Shown piece by piece: positions 6,978-15,000 of a DNA stretch of 16,855 nt (within the stretch, counting starts at the first letter, position 1; each line of letters begins with the position of its first letter). Source of the DNA: Bacillota bacterium (GTDB taxonomy: Bacteria; Bacillota_A; Clostridia; DSM-8532); assembly GCA_023424865.1 (NCBI GenBank), contig JAFADM010000584.1, positions 1-16,855 of the forward strand. Direction: 5' to 3'. A program made the translations under genes and the position numbers. Under the pieces are notes generated by a model. The model did no database searches and was not told the origin of the DNA. It saw only the letters and a program-made list of their open reading frames with translations.

Positions 6978-7907
6978 TCACTCCTTAATAGCGCCAATCA
7001 TTACACCCTTTATGAAATATTTCTGCAAAAAGGGATAGGTTAAAACTATGGGAAGGGTTGTAAGAATAATCTGAGCCGACTGCAGCGAATCCTGGGTTGC
7101 CTTCTGGCCTGTACCCGCCGAAATGCTCCGGCCCTGCATAATGGATTCCTGAATCATTTTCTGAATTTCCTCATACTGTTTAAGAAGCTTCATCAGAACA
7201 TACTGCATGGTATAAAGCTTGGACTGTGTCACAAAGTACATGCTTGTAATCCAGTCGTTCCAGTGGTAAACAAGGACCCATAGGGTGATGGTAGCCAGGA
7301 TGGGGGCCGAAAGAGGCACCAGTATTCGCATCATAATGGTAATTTCATTGGCTCCTTCCAGCTTGGCCGATTCCTCAAAGCTTTCGGGAAGCGCTGCCAG
7401 ATATGTTCTGAAAATAACCATATTGTACATGCTGAAAGCTGACGGAAGGATATAAACCAAAAAATTATTCAGCAGATGCAGTTTCGAATAAAGCAGATAA
7501 ACCGGAATCAGTCCGCCTCCGAAAAACATGGGTATCATGAGAAACACAAGGATGGTGTTTTTACCTTTGAAAGTCTTTCTTTTCATGGCATAGGCCGCTG
7601 AAAACTGTACCACAACGGCAAGAGCCGCTCCCGAAAGCGCTCTGGCTGTGGAAATCAGCGCTGAGCGAATAATCATATTGTTCTGGAAAAGAGTCAGAAA
7701 ATTCTGAAGGGTAGGCTGGCGGGGATAAATTGTAATTCCCCCCTGAAGGGTGTCCACCCCCTTGTTAAACGCCTTGGCCAGAACATTGAGATACGGATAG
7801 AGCATTACGGCCGACAACATTAGCATAAAGAGAATTAAAAAGACATAAAAAATCTTGTAGCCCAAAGGCTCCCGGTTGAGATAGTGTTCCTTTCGAACGG
7901 TAATCAT
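6978..7907 (-). CDS. Carbohydrate ABC transporter permease (LplC/YtcP-like, MalG-type)
   Basis: This 309-residue inner-membrane subunit forms the translocation pore with the neighbouring permease. Six membrane spans are visible, near residues 19-39, 87-107, 117-139, 149-169, 201-221 and 277-294. The EAA loop that docks the ATPase is at about 178-201, reading EESAKLEGANEITIMMRILV, with its central Gly. The C-terminus YFIKGVMIGAIKE is typical of this subfamily. The start is the ATG at 7907, preceded by AAAGGAGG at seven bases. A longer in-frame ATG at 7940 would overlap the preceding permease gene and lacks a ribosome site. The gap to that gene is 13 bases, so the two are tightly coupled. No ATPase gene is present in the operon. 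Confidence 0.92.
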   Translation of the reverse strand: MITVRKEHYLNREPLGYKIFYVFLILFMLMLSAVMLYPYLNVLAKAFNKGVDTLQGGITIYPRQPTLQNFLTLFQNNMIIRSALISTARALSGAALAVVVQFSAAYAMKRKTFKGKNTILVFLMIPMFFGGGLIPVYLLYSKLHLLNNFLVYILPSAFSMYNMVIFRTYLAALPESFEESAKLEGANEITIMMRILVPLSAPILATITLWVLVYHWNDWITSMYFVTQSKLYTMQYVLMKLLKQYEEIQKMIQESIMQGRSISAGTGQKATQDSLQSAQIILTTLPIVLTYPFLQKYFIKGVMIGAIKE

Positions 7908-7920
7908 GCTCCCGCCTCCT

Positions 7921-8889
7921 TTACCAGATGTAAACTTCACTTACCTTTTTTGCTATTTTATTGGAAACGGCCACAAGAAGGAAGGAAAGCAGTCCCTGCA
8001 TGAAGCCTACCGCCGCAGCCATGGAATAATTGGCCTGCATAATGCCTCTGGAGTAAACCACTGTGGATATAACGTCAAATTTTACAAATGCGTTTTGAAG
8101 GCCGTAAACCAGCTCGAAATTGTTGGTGAAGAGATTCCCCATATTGAATATAAGCAGAATAATAATCGTGGGCTTTATGGAAGGCAGCGTTATAAAAAGA
8201 GCCTGCTGCATCCGGCTTGCACCGTCCATTCTGGCAGCTTCGTATAGCTGTATGTCGATGGACGAGATGGCCGCAAGATAGATAATGCTGCTCCAGCCAA
8301 CCTCCTTCCACAGGGTCAGAATAAGAAGCAAGGGAACAAACAGATCCTGCCTGGAAAGAAAAAGCTCCCTTTCAACCCCCGTACCTCCCAGCAGCACTCT
8401 TAAATCATTGACGCTGCCATAGCGGGATAAAATGGTATGGGCAATACCGATAACTGAAATCCAGGATAAAAAATAAGGAAGATAGCTAATGGTTTGTACG
8501 GCCTTTTTAAACAGTCCTGTCCTTAATTCATTGAATAGGAGGGCCAAAATAATGGCGGCAGGGAAGGTTGTAAGAAGGGTAAGGGTACTAAGGACGAGGG
8601 TATTGACAACTGCCTGTGTAAGGCTGGGAATGGTGAAAATGCCGATAAAGTGCTTAAGACCCGCAAAAGGACTTCCCAATATGCCCTTAAACATATTGAA
8701 GTCTTGAAAAGCCACAATAATTCCCGGCATGGGGAGATAACTGAAAACAAAAGTAATAAGCACCGCCGGAAGAAGGAGGATGTAAATGAAATGATTTTCC
8801 CTGCTTCTTCTCTTAATTGAGCCACTGATGCTTTTCTTTAAGCTGAGCGAACTTTCTTTTGAATACGGCTTTAGTATTTCCTGCTGCAA
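7921..8889 (-). CDS. Carbohydrate ABC transporter permease (LplB/YteP-like, MalF-type)
   Basis: This roughly 322-residue inner-membrane subunit pairs with the downstream permease. Hydrophobic segments lie near residues 35-55, 98-121, 135-154, 184-204, 237-256 and 289-312. The ATPase-contacting EAA loop is at about 217-236, reading YEAARMDGASRMQQALFITL, with the conserved Gly. The cytoplasmic N-terminus is basic, as in LplB-type proteins. I chose the TTG at 8889 because AGGAGG stands six bases before it. The upstream ATG at 8907 gives six extra residues, but it has no ribosome site and abuts a GC-rich hairpin. The gene follows the glycosidase-like gene by 145 bases. Confidence 0.9.
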   Translation of the reverse strand: MQQEILKPYSKESSLSLKKSISGSIKRRSRENHFIYILLLPAVLITFVFSYLPMPGIIVAFQDFNMFKGILGSPFAGLKHFIGIFTIPSLTQAVVNTLVLSTLTLLTTFPAAIILALLFNELRTGLFKKAVQTISYLPYFLSWISVIGIAHTILSRYGSVNDLRVLLGGTGVERELFLSRQDLFVPLLLILTLWKEVGWSSIIYLAAISSIDIQLYEAARMDGASRMQQALFITLPSIKPTIIILLIFNMGNLFTNNFELVYGLQNAFVKFDVISTVVYSRGIMQANYSMAAAVGFMQGLLSFLLVAVSNKIAKKVSEVYIW

Positions 8890-8909
8890 ACGGATGCCTC
8901 CTAACATTG

Positions 8910-8947
8910 CCGGAGCCGCGAATAGCTTTCTCTTTTGTCGGCTCCGG
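8910..8947 (-). other. GC-rich hairpin within the operon
   Basis: CCGGAGCCG and CGGCTCCGG form a perfect 9-bp stem around a 20-base loop, just before the ribosome site of the first permease gene. No U-run follows on the minus strand, so it is not a standard terminator. It may act in RNA processing or stability, uncoupling transporter from upstream gene expression. Nothing else is evident in 8948-9034. Confidence 0.5.
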
Positions 8948-9034
8948 GATTCCTTTTCGTATTTCCATGTTAGCTCATGAGGGCTGCCTATTTGAATCCG
9001 TTTTCTGACTTTTCCCTAACGGTTTCCAATGATT

Positions 9035-11083
9035 TCAAAAAAGCAGCGGACTTCCGTCCACCCGAAGGTCTTGCCCCTTTCCACTTAGCCAGCGCTTCAC
9101 ACGGCCATCCTCATCCATATCTAAGTACAAAAAATCCTCTCCTTCAAAGGTAATCCGGTGACCCTTGACATCGCAGTCCACATAAATAGGGTTTCCGCTG
9201 GGCAGAATGCCGGTGGCGGTGAACACCACGGAGCCGTCCTGGTAGACACAGCCTCCCGGAGGCATATTCCCCGCAATTTCCCATTGACGAAGAAGACCTA
9301 TGGCTGTGAGAGTTTCTGGAATATCACCGTAAACGGCGTCCGCTTTGGCTTTTAACACGGAAAAAGAGTCCTCAGCGGAAGTGCCGTCATTGAGATATTT
9401 GCAGCCGCCGCTTACGGCAAGCTTCCCCCCGGTTTCGCAGTAGTCCTTTAGAAAATCCAGCACCACAGGATCAGCGCATTCCGGGCAGAGGAACAGAACG
9501 GCGTCATAATCCTGAGTTCCATAACGAAGCTTTCTGTTTTCAAGATGAATACTGCCCCCGCTTATTTCGGTCGTGGGTGCCATATCGCATAAATACCCGC
9601 TGTTAAAAAGGGATAGAGCAAATTTAGCCACCTTTCTCAGGTTCCCGCGCATTCGGACGATAACTCCGTCATCCTGACCGTTTAAGCGCCAATTGGTAAC
9701 CCCCTCCATACCAAATAGAATGAGCACACGAGAATCCGGCTGGGACAGCTGCACCCTGTCAAGCAGGCCTATTCTGTTTTCCATAGCCTCCAATTCCTCA
9801 AGCATCCCGGGATGCTTGAGATCCAGAACACCACCTTCATCCGGGCACTCATACCCCAGGTAATGGGTTCTTCCCCCATAGCGGGCACTGTTCCAGGTAT
9901 CGCTGAAATAAGTATCCATAAGCAGGGTGCCCTGGCTGTACCACATGTTGTACCACACGCTTCCGCCCCATTTATGTGCCAGAGCCAGGCGTACGGGCAT
10001 GGCCACGCATTCGTCGGTCTGGGCATAATCCCGCCTGACCTCCCACCAGTCAAGGCCGTTGAGCAGGATATCCAGCGTAAAATCCGTCGGATCTCCCCAC
10101 AGGGTGGGATGGACTCCCACAAAGGCGTCTTTTCCGAAAACCTCCTTGGTTTTATAGTAAAACCAGTCGTTATTTTCCCTCATAACATCCCGCAGAGTTT
10201 GAAGATAAAGGTTGACGGTACGGTAAGACACCCCCTCGTTTCCCTGTGGACCGTAGGCAAGGTGAAGAAGATCTTCCTCAAGATATGTTCCGGATTTTAG
10301 AGCATAGGCTTTGGAAAAGAGAGGGGTATAGGGGAAATGCCTGAGAAAGAAATTTTTATCCTCCTGTTCAATCACGGCAGTAAAGCCATATTCGTCCACT
10401 GCTGCTCCTCCCAGGGGCATATGGTCCACATGGCTGAAAAGACTGTCGTAATACTGATAAAAGGCCTCAGAAAAGGGATCCGGCAGATTGTAGCGGTAGG
10501 CGGGAAAAAGAATGGCCCTTTTGCCTGCGCTGTCCTTACCCCCATCTACCGAAAATCGGCTTATCCAGCCTTCACCCTTCTCGTCCCGGACATTAATCAT
10601 TTGAGCTTTATGGGTAATCTCAGCCAGGGTTTCGGGCAGGTAGGACTTATGCCTTCCCGGTATAAAAGTCCAGGCCTTCAGAAGGACATCCTGATCCTTA
10701 TCGGTTTCGGACCCCTCTCTTGCGGTTCTTACAATATTAGGAAGAAAAACTTCACCCTTTCCGTTTTCATCAAGGTCAAATTCCACAAAACGGACCATGT
10801 AGGTTCCTATTTCCGGATAATCTGCCTGAAAGCCTTTTATCTCACGCCGTATGTCCATATCAAGAAGAAGCTTTTTGCCTTGGGCCGACAGATAACGCTG
10901 GCAAAAGTCTATTTTCTCGAGAAGCTCCGGATCCGTCAGTGAATTTTTCATGTGGTGAACCGATACATAGAGAAGATCAAAGGAGAACCTGTCCGTCATA
11001 TTTTTCAGGTTTTTCTCAAGGCGCTCATTCCGGATGGATGCTTCGCTCCATTTCCAGTAAAATAAGGTTGGATTTATTCTCAT
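9035..11083 (-). CDS. Unclassified glycoside-hydrolase-like protein (TIM barrel plus amidotransferase-like domain)
   Basis: This 682-residue protein has no signal peptide or membrane span, so it is probably cytoplasmic. Residues 1-400 look like a TIM-barrel hydrolase: aromatic-rich strands such as NPTLFYWKW at 4-12, DEYGF at 230-234 after a barrel-strand-like stretch, and DWWEVRRDY at 345-353. Glu231 and Glu348 are candidate catalytic acids. Residues 450-565 (RVLILFG, YDAVLFLCPECAD, YCETGGKLAVSGG) look like the class I glutamine-amidotransferase-like trimerisation domain of GH42-type galactosidases. A beta-rich tail follows. I cannot place it in a named family. Lying between the two-component genes and the permeases, it probably processes the imported sugar (inference). 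The ATG is preceded by AAAGGAA at a rather long spacing. Confidence 0.72.
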   Translation of the reverse strand: MRINPTLFYWKWSEASIRNERLEKNLKNMTDRFSFDLLYVSVHHMKNSLTDPELLEKIDFCQRYLSAQGKKLLLDMDIRREIKGFQADYPEIGTYMVRFVEFDLDENGKGEVFLPNIVRTAREGSETDKDQDVLLKAWTFIPGRHKSYLPETLAEITHKAQMINVRDEKGEGWISRFSVDGGKDSAGKRAILFPAYRYNLPDPFSEAFYQYYDSLFSHVDHMPLGGAAVDEYGFTAVIEQEDKNFFLRHFPYTPLFSKAYALKSGTYLEEDLLHLAYGPQGNEGVSYRTVNLYLQTLRDVMRENNDWFYYKTKEVFGKDAFVGVHPTLWGDPTDFTLDILLNGLDWWEVRRDYAQTDECVAMPVRLALAHKWGGSVWYNMWYSQGTLLMDTYFSDTWNSARYGGRTHYLGYECPDEGGVLDLKHPGMLEELEAMENRIGLLDRVQLSQPDSRVLILFGMEGVTNWRLNGQDDGVIVRMRGNLRKVAKFALSLFNSGYLCDMAPTTEISGGSIHLENRKLRYGTQDYDAVLFLCPECADPVVLDFLKDYCETGGKLAVSGGCKYLNDGTSAEDSFSVLKAKADAVYGDIPETLTAIGLLRQWEIAGNMPPGGCVYQDGSVVFTATGILPSGNPIYVDCDVKGHRITFEGEDFLYLDMDEDGRVKRWLSGKGQDLRVDGSPLLF

Positions 11084-11164
11084 ATTTATTTTTATTCCTT
11101 TCCAAAATTTCTAAATTATGGACCGCATTGCTAAAGAGGGTGCCTTGCAGCCAGATCAAGATGA

Positions 11165-12946
11165 TTATTTTTGCTCGGAAGCTGCCGGACAGAAATATGG
11201 CAGGGATAGGGTAACGTTTGTTCCCTTGCCTTTACTGCTTTCGATTTGAAGGGACGCTTCAGGTCCATAGAACAGCTGAATGCGATTGCGCACATTTTTA
11301 ATGCCATAGCCGCCCAATTTGCTCTTATACTCACTCTTAACAAGCAGCTCCACTGTGCTTGAATCCATTCCCACACCATTGTCCCAGATCGTAATGACAA
11401 TTAAATTTTCCACCTTGTGACCTGTAATTTTTATCCTTCCCCCTTCATCCAATCCGTTGACGCCATGAAGAACCGCGTTTTCCACTATAGGCTGCAGCAG
11501 ATGCCGGATGGTTGGGAATTCCTCCACCTCCTTTTCCACCTCGAACTCATACTTAAAATCAGACTCGTAGGTGTATTTCTGAATTTTCAGATATTCCTCC
11601 ACCAGCTTTAATTCATGGGCAATTTTAACCACCCTATCCCCCCGGTTAAGAGCAAGACGGTAATAGGCCACCATGGCATCAATGATTCCGGCCAGCTTTT
11701 CATTATTGCAATGCCACTTCATAGTGGACAGGGTGTTATACAGAAAATGGGGGTTAATCCGCGACTGCATGAGTTCGAGCTCATAATTTTTCATTTCATT
11801 TTCATAGATCAGAGCTTTATTGTAGGACTCCCGCATTTTGTCCAGCATTTCATAGAATTTAATTTCCAGTTGACCCAAATCATCCTCTGCGAAGTAGCTT
11901 TCCGGTTCCGGGAGAAAGGGGGAAAGCTCGGCTTCCCTATTAATTTTCTCGATGATCCTTGTAAGCCTTCTGGTGATAAAGTAGGAGGCCAGCTCCACAA
12001 TCCAAAACAGGGTGAAGGCGGCAAGGACCACAACAAGTAAAAGAATCAGTAAAAAACTCCACAGCTCTTTGTGGACATAGGCTTTGGGCACATAAACTGT
12101 AAATTTCCCGGTACTGTAGCCCAGGCTTCTTTGAATACCATAGTACTTATTTAAGGCTAAATCCGTATTTTCTTCGACAGTAATCCAGCGTTCTTCTTCA
12201 AATTCTGTCTTTTGCTGCATGAAAGTCAGCCCGCTGCTACGGTCGGGGCTGTAAAGAATAAGACTACCGGGAGGAAAGTCTTCTTCTATATATTTAAGAA
12301 GACTTTCTACCTTTATGCTCATTCGGGTAACCGCCAGCGCTGCATCCAGGGCCTGCATTTTTTTATAGCACCGGATATAGCCCATGCCTCCGTCGGCAGC
12401 GTTCTTCCCCCCCAGCGCCGCGCTTTCATACCGCCAGAGACACTCATTCCATTCAAGCCGGAGAAGCTGCTTCAGGATACCGGCGCTGTCCTCTCCCAGC
12501 TCCTTTTCAAGCCGTGAAAGCTTTTCAATGTACTGCCCGTTGTAGACCTTTTCTTCCAGGGGGTAGATTGCAAGACTGATATTGGGATTGTCTATAACCA
12601 GGGCATCGATCATTTTCCTGATAGTGTCGTATACCCGGATATTGTCAACAAAATCGTCGTACTGCCCCTGCTTTAAATAGGAGATCATCGCATTATGGTT
12701 ATTCAGGAAGGTAAGCTTCTGGAGATTGGACAGCAGCAGATAGTTCAGGGCTTCAACACCCGTACTGAGATGATTTTCGCTTTTTCCCAGAATATTATCT
12801 ACTTTATCATCCCATGTGCTTTTCATTATGAGCAGGCTGAGAACGAGGAAAGGGATAAGTATAAACAGGAAAATCACACCGGAAACCTTATGGCGGTACG
12901 GAATTTTAGAAAACCTCGTGCCAATCCTTTTTTTATAACGCTTCAT
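11165..12946 (-). CDS. YesM-type sensor histidine kinase
   Basis: This 593-residue membrane kinase would sense an extracytoplasmic signal and phosphorylate the response regulator encoded just upstream. Membrane spans lie at about 23-41 and 297-320, bounding a roughly 255-residue extracellular sensor. A HAMP-like linker follows to about 375, then the His_kinase domain with phospho-acceptor His400 in INPHFLYN. The ATP-binding domain has an intact N-box QPIVENAVLHG at 485-495, G1 box DNGVGM at 522-527 and G2 box GGYGIKNV at 545-552. This architecture is typical of YesM/LytS-family kinases beside carbohydrate ABC transporters. The gene follows the regulator by 37 bases and precedes the glycosidase-like gene by 81, all on one strand. 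The stimulus is unknown but presumably linked to the transported sugar. Confidence 0.92.
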   Translation of the reverse strand: MKRYKKRIGTRFSKIPYRHKVSGVIFLFILIPFLVLSLLIMKSTWDDKVDNILGKSENHLSTGVEALNYLLLSNLQKLTFLNNHNAMISYLKQGQYDDFVDNIRVYDTIRKMIDALVIDNPNISLAIYPLEEKVYNGQYIEKLSRLEKELGEDSAGILKQLLRLEWNECLWRYESAALGGKNAADGGMGYIRCYKKMQALDAALAVTRMSIKVESLLKYIEEDFPPGSLILYSPDRSSGLTFMQQKTEFEEERWITVEENTDLALNKYYGIQRSLGYSTGKFTVYVPKAYVHKELWSFLLILLLVVVLAAFTLFWIVELASYFITRRLTRIIEKINREAELSPFLPEPESYFAEDDLGQLEIKFYEMLDKMRESYNKALIYENEMKNYELELMQSRINPHFLYNTLSTMKWHCNNEKLAGIIDAMVAYYRLALNRGDRVVKIAHELKLVEEYLKIQKYTYESDFKYEFEVEKEVEEFPTIRHLLQPIVENAVLHGVNGLDEGGRIKITGHKVENLIVITIWDNGVGMDSSTVELLVKSEYKSKLGGYGIKNVRNRIQLFYGPEASLQIESSKGKGTNVTLSLPYFCPAASEQK

Positions 12947-12983
12947 CTCTAGTCCCCCTGTCCGACGGGTAAATTAATAACCT

Positions 12984-14621
12984 TCAAGATCTTCCCTCGG
13001 AGGCATACCGGGCTTTGTAATCAGAGGGTGAGAGCCCTACATATTTTTTAAACATCAGGGAAAAATGAGATTTATTTTCATAGCCCACCCGATCCGCTAC
13101 TGCCGTCACCTTGCTGTCCGGTTCCATAAGGAGCTTCTTGGCCATCTCAAGCCTGTACTCCAGCAAAAACTCAAAAATCGACTTGCCGGTCTCTCTTTTC
13201 AGAATACTGTTGGCATAGCTCTGACTCAGGTATACCGAACGGGCAATTTCTTCTACAGAAAGCTGCTCGTGATAGCGTTCCCTCACAACCTGCCGTATGG
13301 CGTCAACCACTCTTAAATCCCTGGAAGCGCTTCTCTCCGTGAAGTATTCTCTCAAGGCCTTAAACAGGTTGAGGAGCCATTGCCTTAAATTAACAATAGT
13401 CTTGAAACGGGATAATTTCACCCATAGGGCTTCTTCCCTGCCGAATATATCACCGAAGGAATAACCCCACTCCGTTATTATAACTGCAATCATGTTAACA
13501 ATAGAAAAGGTTAGGCTTTTTACATAGCTCTCCGGCAGCAAATTGGCATCCGCATTAAAATAATACTCCACGAAGGCCTCGGCTTCATTTGGATCTCCGG
13601 AAGTAACCAGGTTCTTAACCTCATGATAAAGCTTTTCAAGGTTGACGGTCTGCTCCAGCGTGGCGTAACGTCCGCTTTTCACCCATTCATACCGGATAAT
13701 GGGATCTCCCCCCCGGTAAAACTGCATATTCACCGCCTCCAGCGCCTGCCCGTACAATCGGTGCAGCTCCCCTATATCCCCTGAAATCGGACTTATACCC
13801 ACGGTGACAGAAATTTCAACACGGGTTTTCAGCGATGTATGAATACCAACGGCAAGCTCCACCGGATCCGGAAGCTCTCCCGACAGATTTGGATTAATAA
13901 AAAGGACCGCGGCATATTCTCTTCCCGAGAATTGAACAGGAAATAGATTAAGCTCCCTTGTGGATCGGGAACTGAGGTCCCGGTTTATGGAAAAAGCAAG
14001 CCAATATTTTTCTTCCACCGTCAGTTTAGAAATTTGAGCCTCGTAATCATCAATGGAAAGGGCAAGCACACAATAGTATGCGTCATTTCCATCCCCCAAC
14101 CGCAGATAAACCGTCCTGCTTCGCGTTTCCTCCCGGTCAAAGCATTTACCCAGCAGACACTCTCTCAAAAACTGTTCCTGCACCATGGGAAGCATATCGT
14201 TTATCTGCTTTGCCATGGCTTCTCTTTCATTTTGCTTGCTCTTTTCCTCCCTGAACTCATCCATAAGCTTTTGAATGGACCTTAAAAGCTCGTCGGGAAT
14301 AACGGGCTTCAGTACATAGCCGCATATATCCAGATTCATGGCGCTTCGGGCATATTCAAAATCGCTGTAGCAGCTCATGAAGATTACCTTGATGCGGGGG
14401 CAGATGATCTTTAGCCGTTCGGACAATTCAATGCCGTTCATTACCGGCATGGCTATATCCGTCAATACGATATCCACTTCCCTCTCTTCAATCAGCCGGA
14501 GTGCCTTTTCACCATTGGAGCATGATCCGCAAAGCTCAATATTCAGCTTCTCCCAGTCAAAAAGAGTACATATACCACGCCTGTCTGCCGGATTATCGTC
14601 TACTACCAACATTTTGAACAT
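12984..14621 (-). CDS. YesN-type response regulator with AraC DNA-binding domain
   Basis: This 545-residue cytoplasmic regulator has an N-terminal receiver domain (1-120). Acidic pocket residues Asp8 and Asp9, phospho-acceptor Asp55 in VLTDIAMPVMNG and Lys105 in VLKPV are all visible. Residues about 125-430 form the poorly conserved middle region usual for YesN-type proteins. An AraC-type double helix-turn-helix occupies about 436-540, including LSVEEIARSVYLSQSYANSI and the second-helix signature VADRVGYENKSHFSLMFKKY. GGAGG precedes the ATG by seven bases. It is the first gene of the minus-strand series and very likely activates the transporter operon behind it. Whether it also controls the divergent kinase is not shown by the sequence. 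Confidence 0.93.
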   Translation of the reverse strand: MFKMLVVDDNPADRRGICTLFDWEKLNIELCGSCSNGEKALRLIEEREVDIVLTDIAMPVMNGIELSERLKIICPRIKVIFMSCYSDFEYARSAMNLDICGYVLKPVIPDELLRSIQKLMDEFREEKSKQNEREAMAKQINDMLPMVQEQFLRECLLGKCFDREETRSRTVYLRLGDGNDAYYCVLALSIDDYEAQISKLTVEEKYWLAFSINRDLSSRSTRELNLFPVQFSGREYAAVLFINPNLSGELPDPVELAVGIHTSLKTRVEISVTVGISPISGDIGELHRLYGQALEAVNMQFYRGGDPIIRYEWVKSGRYATLEQTVNLEKLYHEVKNLVTSGDPNEAEAFVEYYFNADANLLPESYVKSLTFSIVNMIAVIITEWGYSFGDIFGREEALWVKLSRFKTIVNLRQWLLNLFKALREYFTERSASRDLRVVDAIRQVVRERYHEQLSVEEIARSVYLSQSYANSILKRETGKSIFEFLLEYRLEMAKKLLMEPDSKVTAVADRVGYENKSHFSLMFKKYVGLSPSDYKARYASEGRS

Positions 14622-14677
14622 GCCTATTCCTCCGTTTCAAGGTAGCCTCATATTTTCATAAAATACCATATGACTTG

Positions 14678-14696
14678 AAACTTATGAAGCAAGTTT
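14678..14696. repeat. Inverted repeat AAACTT-N7-AAGTTT
   Basis: Two perfect 6-base arms, seven bases apart, lie about 60 bases before the response regulator start. Position and shape suit a regulator-binding site, but short AT-rich repeats also arise by chance. Confidence 0.3.
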
Positions 14697-14879
14697 GCAA
14701 CTTTTTTCTATCGTTTTTAAAGAATTAAAGAAATAAAAGCATGATCCTTTTGTTCTCATTGGCCATAAGTATATCTATCTTTTGTACCACTTTTATCCAA
14801 CCGACTTTTTTATATCATCCGTCCTGCTTTTTCTGACTACTTTTGCGTTCTAAGACACACCCTAAGAGAACTTACCGAT

Positions 14880-14916
14880 GGCGCATCTCCTTTGGAGGAG
14901 AGCAGGCCGCTTTTTT
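14880..14916 (+). terminator. Terminator-like hairpin upstream of the second kinase
   Basis: On the plus strand GGC, GC and TCTCC pair with GGAGA, GC and GCC through small bulges around a six-base loop, and TTTTTT follows two bases later. If used, it would stop plus-strand transcription about 85 bases before the kinase start, acting as an insulator or a leader attenuator. Confidence 0.42.
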
Positions 14917-14956
14917 AGTCCCTTTTTTAATTAAGCCTTGTATGTTATCTTTAAAT

Positions 14957-14974
14957 ATACCGGAAATACCGGAA
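14957..14974 (+). repeat. Tandem 9-bp direct repeat ATACCGGAA
   Basis: Two exact, adjacent copies of ATACCGGAA lie 27 bases before the second kinase's start codon. Closely spaced direct repeats are typical of AraC-type and response-regulator sites, so this could be an operator. Confidence 0.4.
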
Positions 14975-15000
14975 GTAGTGAGTTCAGCGAGGTGTCTTCA

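Larger units (their letters stand above)
14622..15000. other. Divergent intergenic control region
   Basis: This 379-base AT-rich stretch separates two oppositely oriented two-component systems and must hold both promoters, yet no hexamer pair on either strand is convincing. It contains an inverted repeat near 14678-14696, a terminator-like hairpin at 14880-14916 and a tandem repeat at 14957-14974, listed separately. No ORF or tRNA is seen in it. Confidence 0.5.

Noticed and set aside
7908..7940. Longer start for the MalG-type permease
   Set aside because: The extra codons contain the AAAGGAGG site itself and would overlap the previous permease gene; the ATG at 7907 is correctly spaced from that site.
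10337..10942. 201-residue plus-strand frame inside the glycosidase-like gene
   Set aside because: It is antisense to a coherent 682-residue protein, without a ribosome site or domain-like sequence.
14622..14645. Possible catabolite-responsive (cre) site near the response regulator start, around TTGAAACGG on the minus strand
   Set aside because: Aligned to the cre consensus TGNAANCGNWNNCW, the essential CG is shifted by one base and the 3' half does not match.
14938..15000. TTG start giving a 610-residue second kinase
   Set aside because: No ribosome site precedes the TTG and the extension crosses the tandem repeat; GCGAGGTG before the ATG at 15001 fits the normal kinase N-terminus.
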